NCBI GenBank assembly: GCA_965365465.1
Contig: CBDUBU010000191.1
Span: forward strand, 1-7,769
DNA from: CBDUBU01 sp965365465
Lineage (GTDB): Bacteria > Bacteroidota > Rhodothermia > Rhodothermales > DASSAV01
Direction: 5' to 3'
DNA length: 7,769 nucleotides
Shown piece after piece: positions 1 to 6,325 of the stretch. The notes under the pieces were generated by a model, which saw nothing but the letters and a program-made list of their open reading frames with translations, did not search any database and was not told where the DNA came from. The position numbers were made by a program, and so were the translations under genes. How positions within the stretch are numbered: position 1 is the stretch's first letter; each line of letters opens with the position of its first letter.

Positions 1-1
1 C

Positions 2-616
2 ACCGACCACTTCGGTTCTTTCCCTCTGGAAGACGTTCAGGAAACGTACCACCGCCACAATGTCGTGCTGTGGCAACAGTATGCAGCAGGCAAGATCACC
101 CGGAAAGAGCTGAAGCGGCTGCGTTTCGAGCAGTTGTTAGAAGCGCTGGCTGTCGATGCCGTAGAACCCCTCGAACTGAACGACTACTACCTGAACCAGT
201 ATGCCCGGCACTGGCAGCTTGGGGCAGGGGCCAGGGACGCTTTCGAGCAGATCGCTGACCACTTCCCTGTCGGGGTGCTTACCAATGGCTTTTCGGAAGT
301 TCAGCACGCAAAGCTGGAACGCTTTCCGGAGATCCGCGACCGGCTTTCTGCGCTTGTCGTCAGCGAGGATGTGGGATACCTGAAGCCCCACCCGGCCCTG
401 TTCGCCCATGCGGCAGAAGCGGCTGGTTTTCCGCCCGATGCGCTGTTGTATGTGGGGGATTCCTACGTCACCGACATCGAGGGAGCGCTCCGGGCAGGGT
501 GGCAGGCGGCATGGTATACAAACGACTCCCCCTCGCCCGAACACGATGCAGAAACCTTTCGCTTCCAGAACTGGAACGATCTGGTTGCCTGGCTCCTTCC
601 AGGGCCGGGCAGGTGA
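2..616 (+). CDS. YjjG-like HAD-superfamily nucleotidase (5' end missing)
   Basis: The reading frame is open from base 2 to a TGA at 614-616, giving 204 residues of a gene that starts before the window. A GTG at 65 lies inside conserved cap-domain sequence (LWQQYAAGKIT) and is not a credible start. Visible HAD motifs are motif II in VLTNGFSEVQ, the motif III lysine in YLKPHP and motif IV in YVGDSYVTDIEGA. The motif I DxDxT nucleophile would lie in the missing N-terminal 30-40 residues. The helical cap (type C1) and the TNGF and GDS context fit the YjjG/subfamily IA branch. Characterised members are cytoplasmic 5'-nucleotidases that dephosphorylate pyrimidine monophosphates, including non-canonical ones. 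The gene converges on the glycosyltransferase gene with 5 bp between stop codons. Another HAD phosphatase of subfamily IA, such as a phosphoglycolate phosphatase-like enzyme, remains possible. The superfamily is certain and the substrate is inference. Confidence 0.85.
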   Translation, partial: TDHFGSFPLEDVQETYHRHNVVLWQQYAAGKITRKELKRLRFEQLLEALAVDAVEPLELNDYYLNQYARHWQLGAGARDAFEQIADHFPVGVLTNGFSEVQHAKLERFPEIRDRLSALVVSEDVGYLKPHPALFAHAAEAAGFPPDALLYVGDSYVTDIEGALRAGWQAAWYTNDSPSPEHDAETFRFQNWNDLVAWLLPGPGR

Positions 617-621
617 GGGAA

Positions 622-1287
622 CTACAGCCCCAGCTTGTTGAGCACGTAATCGAGCCGGCTGCGCAGGCCCAGACCATAGCCGTAGCGGGCCGCCGTGCCC
701 CGTCCGAAGTGCGCCACATACCGCTCGATGGGAAACGAATGCAGCCGGTATCCCAGCTCCTGCGCCGCCTTGAAGTTTTGCAAGGCCGGGAGACCATGAT
801 GAATGAACGGGGGCAGCCGGTGGTAGAGATCGCGTTTGAGCAGCATATAGGCACTGGCGAGCACCGGAATGCCCTGCGGCGCAGCAAACCCGCGCCGGTT
901 CACCGTGACCCTATGGCCTGCCCCGTAATCCTGTTCTGATCCGGACAGCAGAGCCAGCATGGGTTCGAGAAAGCCCGGCTGCCGGGTCTCGGTGTCGCTG
1001 TCGAACACATAGACGAAAGGCGTTTGCAACTGCTCCATCCCCCGGTGCATGGCAGGGCCGTGAAACGTGTTTTCCGTCAGAAAAAGAGCCTCTATTGCAG
1101 GGCCGAGTTCGCGTTGCAGGGCGGCAATGCGTTCAGGGGAGTCATCCTGTGAGCCATTGTCGATGATGAGCACCTGGACGTCCGGATAGGCCCTGTTGAA
1201 AGAGCGTACGGCTGCCTCCAGCAGATCGGGCGTCTGGTAGTTGACGACAAGTGCCGAGAGTTCTGCTTTCAGGGTGCGCATACGCAT
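622..1287 (-). CDS. Small family 2 glycosyltransferase (GT-A fold)
   Basis: This 221-residue protein has the N-terminal layout of GT2 enzymes. Residues 9-17 form the first beta strand (ELSALVVNY), residues 39-46 carry the IIDNGSQD nucleotide-sugar binding motif, and residues 95-99 carry the DxD metal-binding motif in FDSDTE. No transmembrane segment or signal peptide is visible, so it is probably cytoplasmic or peripheral, transferring a sugar to a lipid or polysaccharide intermediate. Donor and acceptor cannot be read from the sequence. The frame stays open upstream to 1434, but that would overlap rdgB by about 100 bp with non-conserved sequence. ATG at 1287, or the ATG two codons later at 1281, fits the domain start. 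No clear Shine-Dalgarno precedes either. It lies 46 bp downstream of rdgB on the same strand and is probably co-transcribed with it. At 221 residues it is short for the family and has little C-terminal extension beyond the catalytic core. Confidence 0.88.
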   Translation of the reverse strand: MRMRTLKAELSALVVNYQTPDLLEAAVRSFNRAYPDVQVLIIDNGSQDDSPERIAALQRELGPAIEALFLTENTFHGPAMHRGMEQLQTPFVYVFDSDTETRQPGFLEPMLALLSGSEQDYGAGHRVTVNRRGFAAPQGIPVLASAYMLLKRDLYHRLPPFIHHGLPALQNFKAAQELGYRLHSFPIERYVAHFGRGTAARYGYGLGLRSRLDYVLNKLGL

Positions 1288-1333
1288 GGAATAGACGTTC
1301 CGGAGGATGGCTGCCAGAGAAGAATATAGCTTC

Positions 1334-1936
1334 TCAGCCGCTATGGCAACGCCTGCGGAGGTAAGCTTCCAGTTGCCGCAGGGCGCGCCCCCGGTGGCTG
1401 ATTGCGTTTTTCTCTGCCGCCTCCAGTTCCGCAAACGTGCGGGTCTCTCGTTCCGGCACGAATACCCGGTCGTAACCGAACCCGCCGCGCCCCCGTTCTT
1501 CCGTCAGGATGCGTCCCTCGCAGACCCCTTCGAAGTGATGCACCTGATCGTCTTCGACCAGCGCGATGACGGTGCGGAAACGCGCGGAGCGGTCAGCCCG
1601 GCCTTCCATTTCCCGCAGCAGCAGCCTGCGGTTGGCTGCATCGTCTGCTTCCTCCCCTGCAAACCGCGCCGAATGCACGCCGGGGCGGCCCTGCAAGGCA
1701 TCGACTTCGAGGCCGGTGTCGTCCGCGAGCGCGGGTAGGTTGGTGTGTACATACAGAGCCTGCGCTTTCTTGAGCGCGTTCCCTTCCAGGGTAGGCAGGT
1801 CTTCTTCCACCTCCGGGGCATCCGGGAAGTCCGAAGCAGACGCTAGGTCTACAGGAAGTCCATCCAGAAGCGCCCGGATTTCCGCTATTTTGCCCGGATT
1901 ACGGGTAGCCAGCACGATTCGGCGGGGCAGGGTCAT
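1334..1936 (-). CDS. rdgB: RdgB/HAM1 non-canonical purine NTP pyrophosphatase
   Basis: This 200-residue protein is complete and of normal family length. It hydrolyses dITP, ITP and XTP to the monophosphate and pyrophosphate, keeping deaminated purines out of DNA and RNA. All family motifs are present in order: the N-terminal nucleotide-binding loop ATRNPGKIAEI (residues 10-20), TLEGNALKKA (49-58), the catalytic and metal-binding ADDTGLEVDA (71-80), PGVHSARFAG (85-94), GGFGYDRVF (151-159) and the base-recognition segment KNAISHRGRAL (176-186). The ATG at 1936 places the first strand directly after the start, as expected. Only a weak GGTGA-like sequence precedes it. The gene is divergent from rpsU across a 99 bp intergenic region and leads a probable two-gene unit with the glycosyltransferase. 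The identification is firm. Cellular substrate preference is known from the family, not from this sequence. Confidence 0.97.
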   Translation of the reverse strand: MTLPRRIVLATRNPGKIAEIRALLDGLPVDLASASDFPDAPEVEEDLPTLEGNALKKAQALYVHTNLPALADDTGLEVDALQGRPGVHSARFAGEEADDAANRRLLLREMEGRADRSARFRTVIALVEDDQVHHFEGVCEGRILTEERGRGGFGYDRVFVPERETRTFAELEAAEKNAISHRGRALRQLEAYLRRRCHSG

Positions 1937-1958
1937 AAGAAACTTTCACCGTGTCTTC

Positions 1959-1987
1959 TTGTTACAAAATAACCAGTAACGTATATT
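1959..1987 (+). promoter_or_regulatory. Probable rpsU promoter
   Basis: TTGTTA at 1959-1964 and TATATT at 1982-1987 are separated by exactly 17 bp, matching sigma-70 elements at 4/6 and 5/6 positions. The same bases also partly satisfy the Bacteroidota vegetative pattern: a TTG at 1959-1961, then 20 bp, then TATATTAT, which matches 6 of 8 positions of TAnnTTTG. The region is much more AT-rich than its surroundings. Transcription would start near 1994, giving a leader of about 40 nt before the rpsU start. A short inverted repeat (GTTAC at 1961-1965, GTAAC at 1976-1980) lies between the two elements. Confidence 0.5.
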
Positions 1988-2024
1988 ATGAGACTGTGTT
2001 TTAACCATCTTTTACTATCATAAC

Positions 2025-2029
2025 GAGGG
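2025..2029 (+). promoter_or_regulatory. Shine-Dalgarno sequence of rpsU (GAGGG)
   Basis: GAGG at 2025-2028 complements the CCUC core of the 16S rRNA 3' end and sits 7 nt before the TTG start at 2036. It is the clearest ribosome-binding site in the window. rdgB, the glycosyltransferase, the epimerase and kgd have weak or no equivalents. In Flavobacterium, bS21 helps hide the anti-Shine-Dalgarno on the ribosome, and rpsU, unlike most genes, keeps a functional Shine-Dalgarno that allows autoregulation. The pattern here is consistent with that. Confidence 0.6.
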
Positions 2030-2035
2030 TTTGCT

Positions 2036-2227
2036 TTGTCAGTAGGAGTCAAGGTAAGAGACAACGAGAATATAGACCGTGCATTGCGCCGGTTCAAACG
2101 CGCGGTAAACCGCAGCCGCGTGCTTCGCATCTACCGCGCCAACATGGCCTTCACGAAGCCGTCTGAAGAAAAGCGCCTTGCACGCCAGAAGGCAGCGCGT
2201 TCAGCCCGCAGGCGCACCCACTACTAG
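2036..2227 (+). CDS. rpsU: 30S ribosomal protein bS21, TTG start
   Basis: This 63-residue, strongly basic protein shows the bS21 pattern: an N-terminal strand (VGVKVRDNENIDRALRRFK), a central basic segment, the conserved FTKPSEEKR region and an Arg/Lys/Ala-rich C-terminal helix ending in RSARRRTHY. bS21 binds the small-subunit platform next to the 16S rRNA 3' end and affects initiation. The start must be the TTG at 2036. An in-frame TAA lies at 2021-2023, there is no ATG or GTG between, and the conserved N-terminus begins right at the TTG. The rare start together with a good Shine-Dalgarno suggests translational control. The gene appears monocistronic, with its own promoter at 1959-1987 and a hairpin 12 bp after the TAG stop. 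Confidence 0.95.
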   Translation: MSVGVKVRDNENIDRALRRFKRAVNRSRVLRIYRANMAFTKPSEEKRLARQKAARSARRRTHY

Positions 2228-2238
2228 TCGTCGCGCCA

Positions 2239-2284
2239 GAGGCAGGCATTTCGGATAGTCTGCCTCCACCTTTCAAGTCTTTTC
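2239..2284 (+). terminator. Probable rpsU terminator hairpin
   Basis: The arms GAGGCAGGC (2239-2247) and GTCTGCCTC (2258-2266) pair over 9 bp with one G-U wobble, around a 10 nt loop. The stem begins 12 bp after the rpsU stop. The T-rich stretch that follows (CCTTTCAAGTCTTTTC, about 2269-2284) is interrupted, so this is a weak intrinsic terminator at best, or a 3' stabilising hairpin. On the opposite strand no T-run follows the stem, so it would not act as a normal intrinsic terminator for kgd. Confidence 0.5.
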
Positions 2285-2343
2285 GGGAAGAGCCGGTACA
2301 GCCCGATCCCTCTCTATACCCACGCCCTGCACGACGGAAGTGC

Positions 2344-2360
2344 CAGCGGGTGCTGTTTTT
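2344..2360 (+). terminator. Weak second terminator candidate (CAGC-GCTG-T5)
   Basis: CAGC at 2344-2347 and GCTG at 2352-2355 form a 4 bp stem with a GGGT loop, followed directly by TTTTT at 2356-2360. The stem is short for an intrinsic terminator. The T-run is better than the one behind the first hairpin, so this could act as a back-up for rightward rpsU transcription. Confidence 0.25.
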
Positions 2361-2588
2361 CTATTTGTCCGAATAATCCTGGGGAACATCTCCGCTGCTG
2401 AGCACGATGATCCTATCCCTCTCCTTCAAGGCTGTGCCGCTGTGGAAAGGCACGTATTGATCTCCACGTAGAAGGGCCAGGGGTAGACTGCTTCGATGCA
2501 CCTGTAATTCCCGAAAAAGAGCGTCCGAGCGCAGATGCCGGCGTAGTGAAGCATCCATGCTCCGAGAGCGGCAGGCGCTCGTGTTCAC
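2361..2588 (-). pseudogene. Possible remnant of an RCK/TrkA-C domain gene
   Basis: A 75-codon frame runs from a GTG at 2588 to a TAG at 2361-2363, starting 41 bp after the kgd stop. Its second half (ALLRGDQYVPFHSGTALKERDRIIVLSS, broken here as ALLRGDQYVPFHSGT plus ALKERDRIIVLSS) follows the end of TrkA-C/RCK-C domains: a hydrophobic strand, RGD/RGG, a strand ending in P, then G-T-x-L-x-x-x-D-R-I-x-V-L. The preceding FRELQVHRSSL resembles the domain's first strand. The usual 15-20 residue segment between it and the LLRGD strand (consensus like VGKTLxELxL) is missing, and no N-terminal part (membrane or RCK-N domain) is visible. Such domains bind ligands in K+ channels, Trk systems and cation/proton antiporters. 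The shape suggests a decayed 3' end of such a gene. A small functional peptide or a chance frame cannot be excluded. Confidence 0.35.
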
Positions 2589-2629
2589 GCCACGTCCGAC
2601 TTCTACTTGTCAAGCAGTCTTCAAATCCA

Positions 2630-5600
2630 TCACACATCAAGCGCTTCGCGGATGATCCGTTCCTGTTCAAGCTGGTGGACCTTCGCGCTTCCGGTGGCCG
2701 GACTGGCGCTGGCCGTGCGCCCGGCATAGTAGATCCGGGCGCAGCAATTGTCCCGGGAGGATTCGATCAACTCGTCGAACCGGGCGCGAACAAACGACCA
2801 AGCCCCCATGTTGGCCGGCTCCTCCTGCACCCACCATACGTCTTTCACGCCGCTATAGCGCTGCAATTCCGCAAGGACCGCCTCTTCGGGAAATGGATAA
2901 AACTGCTCCAGCCGGGCAATAGCTACCTGCTTTGCCTTCTCCTGGTCGCTGTCTCTGGCCTGCAAGAGATCATAGTAGATCTTGCCGCTGCAGAAGACGA
3001 GCCTTCGGGCGCTTTCCGGCTCTATATCCGCCGGAATAAGCTCCTGCATACGGCCCTGTGTCATGTCATCGGGCGCAGAAACCACCATCGGGTGCCGGAG
3101 CAGGCTCTTCGGGGCCATGATGACGAGCGGCTTCTTCACCTTCCGCTTGACCTGCCGGCGCAAGGCGTGGAAATAGTTGGCAGGTGTCGTGAGGTTACAG
3201 ACGATCATGTTATCTTCCGCGCAAAGCTGGAGGAACCGTTCCAGCCGCGCCGATGAGTGCTCCGGTCCCTGCCCTTCAAAGCCGTGAGGCAGCAAGAGCA
3301 CCAGACTGCTCCGCTGGCCCCACTTCTCCTCCGCCGCCGAAAGAAACTGGTCAAAGACGATCTGGGCGCCGTTGCCGAAGTCGCCGAACTGCGCTTCCCA
3401 GATGACCAGCGCGTCCTGATCTACCACCGAATAGCCGTACTCGAAGGCGCAAACTGCATACTCGGAGAGCAGGCTATCGTAGATCAGCAGATTGGCCTGC
3501 TCCTCGCGGATATGGTTGAGGGGAATGTACTCGGCCCCGGTTTCCTGATCGTAGAGCACGCCATGCCGCTGGCTGAACGTGGCGCGGCGGGAATCCTGAC
3601 CGCTGAGCCGAACCGTCGTTCCGTCGAGCAGCAGAGTTCCGAAGGCAAGGGCTTCTGCAAAGGCCCAGTCGATCTTCTTTTCCTCATGGAAGAGTTTGTC
3701 CCTGCGCTCGAACTGACGGACCAGCTTCTTGTGAACGTTGAAACCGTCAGGCAGGTCCGCCAGCGTCTTGACTACGGCTTCCAGTTGCTCCGGCGAAGCC
3801 GCCGTTTCCGGATTTTTCGGCCGAGGCGCTTCCGCCTTGCGCTTACGGAGGAGTTCAAACACCTCCCTCGCATCTGGCTCCTCGATTTCCTTCGTACGGT
3901 CGAAAGCCTCCTGAAGGCGCGCGCGGTAGTCATCCAGCATCTGTTCCGCCTCGTCCGGCTTCATCTCACCCCGGCGCAGCAGCGATTCGGTGTAGAGCTT
4001 GCGCACCGAACGCTTTTCCTCGATGCGCCGGTAGAGGAGCGGCTGTGTGTAGGTTGGCTCATCCCCCTCATTATGCCCGTGAACCCGGTAGCAGAACATG
4101 TCGATCACGACATCCTTGTTGTAGACCTGCCGGTAGTCGAGCGCGATGCGGGCCACCCGCACACAGGCTTCCGGATCATCGCCGTTGACGTGAAAGATCG
4201 GGGCCTGAATCATGCGGGCGATGTCCGTCGCGTAGGTGGAACTACGGGCATCGACCGGGGTGGTGGTAAATCCGATCTGGTTATTGATGACCAGGTGGAT
4301 GGCGCCGCCTGTCTTGTAGCCGCGAAGCTGGCTCAGGTTGAGCGTCTCCGCCACGACGCCCTGCCCGGCAAAGGCAGCATCGCCGTGGATGAGGATGGGG
4401 ATAACCGCGTCGAAGTAATCGCCGCCGGGCGCGCCTGCTTTCTGCTTGCGCAGCAGATCTTGCCGCGCCCGCACCATGCCTTCGACCACCGGATTCACCG
4501 CTTCCAGGTGGCTCGGGTTGGAAGCCAGCGTGAGGCGCAGGCGGGCGCCGCTCGGCGCTTCGTGCTCTCCTTTGGCCCCTACGTGGTACTTCACATCGCC
4601 GGAGCCTTGCGTCGTTGAGGGGTCGATGCTGCCCTCAAACTCCGAGAAGATTGCTTCGTACTTCTTGTTGAGCACGTTAGCCAGCACGGTCAGCCGCCCC
4701 CGGTGGGCCATCCCGATAACGACCTCACCGACTTCCTGATCCGCCGCATCGGAAAGCAGGGTATCGAGAATGGGAACTACGGTTTCCGCTCCTTCCAGCG
4801 AGAACCGCTTGTGGCCCACATACTTGGTATGCAAAAAGCGCTCGAAGGCTTCCGCTGCATTGAGTTTCTGCAAGATGCGGCGCTTGACGGCAGGCGTCAG
4901 GGGTTCCGCGCAGCGCACAGGCTCCATCCGCTCCTGAAGCCAGCGTTTTTCACCGGGATCGGAGATGTGCATAAACTCGATGCCAACCTTGCGCGTGTAG
5001 GTCTGCCGCAGAATGTCCAGGATTTCGCGCAACGGCAGAACATCCTTGCCGCCCAGCCCCCCGGTGATGAAACGGCGGTCCAGATCCCAGATCGTCAGGC
5101 CATAGGTGCCGGGGTCCAGTTCCGGATGATACGTCCAGTGGTAGCCGAGCGGGTTCACGTCGGCCTGGAGATGGCCGCGCACCCGGTAGGCGCGAATGAG
5201 TTGGAGCACCCCGGCCTGCTTGCGAACCATGTCCATTTCGCTGTTTCCGACCGGCTGGCCCAGCATCGGGGTCGAATCCAGCGAAAGGGAATACGGCTGG
5301 TAAGGAATGGAGAGGTCGGAGAAAATGGCCTCGTAGAAGCTGTGCTCTCCCAGCAGCACCTGCGCAATATGCGACAGAAAAGCGCCGCTTTCGGCGCCCT
5401 GAATCACGCGGTGGTCGTAGGTCGAAGTAATCGTCATCACCTCCGAAAGCCCGACCTTGCTGATCATTTCAGGAGGGAGCGCGTGGTACTCCGGAGGATA
5501 GCCGATGGCGCCTACCGCGACGATGACGCCCTGGCCCGGCATCAGGCGCGGCACGCTCATCACGGTGCCGATCATGCCGGGATTCGTGAGGGTAGCTGTA

Positions 5601-6325
5601 GTGCCCTCGAAGTCAGCGATTTCGAGCTTGTTGTCCCGCGCCCGCACGACGATGTCGTTATAGATGCCCAGGAACTGGGCGAAGTTCATCCGATCTGCGC
5701 CCTTGATGTTGGGAACCATCAAAGTTCTTTTGCCGCGCCGCTCGATGTCGATGGCAATACCCAGGTTAAGCTGCCTGGGGATCACGTGCTGGGTCGCGCC
5801 GTTGTCACGCTGCAACGTCGTGTTCATGTTGGGATACGCCTTGAGCGCTTGCACGACGGCCCAGGCGATCATGTGCGTAAAGGATACCTTCTCTCCCCCT
5901 ACACTTCGCTGGTAATCGTTGATCAGAGCGCGGTTTTCGGCCATGAGCTTGACCGGAAACGACCGCGCGGAGGTGGCAGTCGGGACGCCGAGACTTGCCT
6001 CCATATTTTCCACGATCTTCGCCGCCGGCCCGCGCAGCGGCTCCAGATCAATGTCCTCTCGTGGAAACGCAGGCGCGGAAGCAGGCGTGACCGGTTCCGG
6101 AAAGGCTCCATCACCGCTCTCCGGGGCTGCAGGCGCTTCTGCTGGACGCACGGCGACACGATCTGCTTCCGGCGCCGGCCGCGCCTCGGCAGCGGCTACA
6201 AAAGACTCGCTGGGCCGGTAATCCGCGAAGAAGTCGCGCCAGTTTTCGCTTACGCTGTTCGGGTCCTCCAGAAACTGGCGGTACAGTTCTTCGACATATC
6301 CGGTATTGAAACCAAGTGCGCTCAC
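2630..6325 (-). CDS. kgd: Kgd/OdhA-type 2-oxoglutarate dehydrogenase: E2-like domain fused to E1o
   Basis: This 1231-residue cytoplasmic enzyme of the TCA cycle performs ThDP-dependent decarboxylation of 2-oxoglutarate. Residues 1-35 are the helical E1o N-terminus (GYVEELYRQFLEDPNSVSEN). About 40-92 are an Ala/Pro/Glu linker. About 93-330 are an E2 acyltransferase-type domain ending in TYDHRVIQG (301-310), and 360-1231 are a complete E1o. E1o signatures are MAHRGRL (539-545), SNPSHLEAVNP (602-612), the ThDP/Mg2+ motif from HGDAAFAGQG (647-656) to NNQIGFTT (681-688), HGHNEGDEP (749-757) and HGFEGQGPEHSSAR (1014-1027). No lipoyl domain is present, so a separate lipoylated E2 is needed. Gln309 replaces the Asp of canonical E2 HxxxDG motifs, a feature I recall from actinobacterial Kgd too. 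The start is GTG at 6325 with a weak GGAA upstream. It appears to be transcribed alone, 182 bp after the epimerase gene. The family is certain. Relative decarboxylase and dehydrogenase roles are not readable here. Confidence 0.96.
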   Translation of the reverse strand: MSALGFNTGYVEELYRQFLEDPNSVSENWRDFFADYRPSESFVAAAEARPAPEADRVAVRPAEAPAAPESGDGAFPEPVTPASAPAFPREDIDLEPLRGPAAKIVENMEASLGVPTATSARSFPVKLMAENRALINDYQRSVGGEKVSFTHMIAWAVVQALKAYPNMNTTLQRDNGATQHVIPRQLNLGIAIDIERRGKRTLMVPNIKGADRMNFAQFLGIYNDIVVRARDNKLEIADFEGTTATLTNPGMIGTVMSVPRLMPGQGVIVAVGAIGYPPEYHALPPEMISKVGLSEVMTITSTYDHRVIQGAESGAFLSHIAQVLLGEHSFYEAIFSDLSIPYQPYSLSLDSTPMLGQPVGNSEMDMVRKQAGVLQLIRAYRVRGHLQADVNPLGYHWTYHPELDPGTYGLTIWDLDRRFITGGLGGKDVLPLREILDILRQTYTRKVGIEFMHISDPGEKRWLQERMEPVRCAEPLTPAVKRRILQKLNAAEAFERFLHTKYVGHKRFSLEGAETVVPILDTLLSDAADQEVGEVVIGMAHRGRLTVLANVLNKKYEAIFSEFEGSIDPSTTQGSGDVKYHVGAKGEHEAPSGARLRLTLASNPSHLEAVNPVVEGMVRARQDLLRKQKAGAPGGDYFDAVIPILIHGDAAFAGQGVVAETLNLSQLRGYKTGGAIHLVINNQIGFTTTPVDARSSTYATDIARMIQAPIFHVNGDDPEACVRVARIALDYRQVYNKDVVIDMFCYRVHGHNEGDEPTYTQPLLYRRIEEKRSVRKLYTESLLRRGEMKPDEAEQMLDDYRARLQEAFDRTKEIEEPDAREVFELLRKRKAEAPRPKNPETAASPEQLEAVVKTLADLPDGFNVHKKLVRQFERRDKLFHEEKKIDWAFAEALAFGTLLLDGTTVRLSGQDSRRATFSQRHGVLYDQETGAEYIPLNHIREEQANLLIYDSLLSEYAVCAFEYGYSVVDQDALVIWEAQFGDFGNGAQIVFDQFLSAAEEKWGQRSSLVLLLPHGFEGQGPEHSSARLERFLQLCAEDNMIVCNLTTPANYFHALRRQVKRKVKKPLVIMAPKSLLRHPMVVSAPDDMTQGRMQELIPADIEPESARRLVFCSGKIYYDLLQARDSDQEKAKQVAIARLEQFYPFPEEAVLAELQRYSGVKDVWWVQEEPANMGAWSFVRARFDELIESSRDNCCARIYYAGRTASASPATGSAKVHQLEQERIIREALDV

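Larger units (their letters stand above)
2228..2629. other. 402 bp convergent gap between rpsU and kgd
   Basis: Two oppositely directed genes end on either side of this stretch. It contains the rpsU hairpin, a weak second hairpin with a T-run, and a minus-strand reading frame at 2361-2588 that resembles an eroded RCK/TrkA-C domain. I see no plus-strand gene, tRNA, transposon end or repeat family in it. Bases 2285-2343 carry nothing that I recognise. Confidence 0.6.

Noticed and set aside
1288..1434. N-terminal extension of the glycosyltransferase to a start at 1434
   Set aside because: It would overlap the rdgB 3' end by about 100 bp and adds residues with no GT2 similarity. ATG at 1287 or 1281 fits the fold.
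2413..2727. Minus-strand frame of 104 codons across the kgd stop and downstream gap
   Set aside because: Its first part is out of frame with the conserved kgd C-terminus, and its Ser/Arg/Pro-rich translation has no family pattern. The overlapping RCK-like frame is the better reading of the gap.
3257..4618. Plus-strand open frame of 453 codons opposite kgd
   Set aside because: It is antisense to the E1o catalytic motifs, has no family resemblance and no promoter or ribosome-binding site, so it is a shadow frame.
6040..6210. Ala/Pro/Glu-rich segment of kgd considered as a repeat or lipoyl-linker array
   Set aside because: It is a single low-complexity linker of about 50 residues without periodic units or a lipoyl-lysine motif, normal between E1o N-terminal and E2-like domains.
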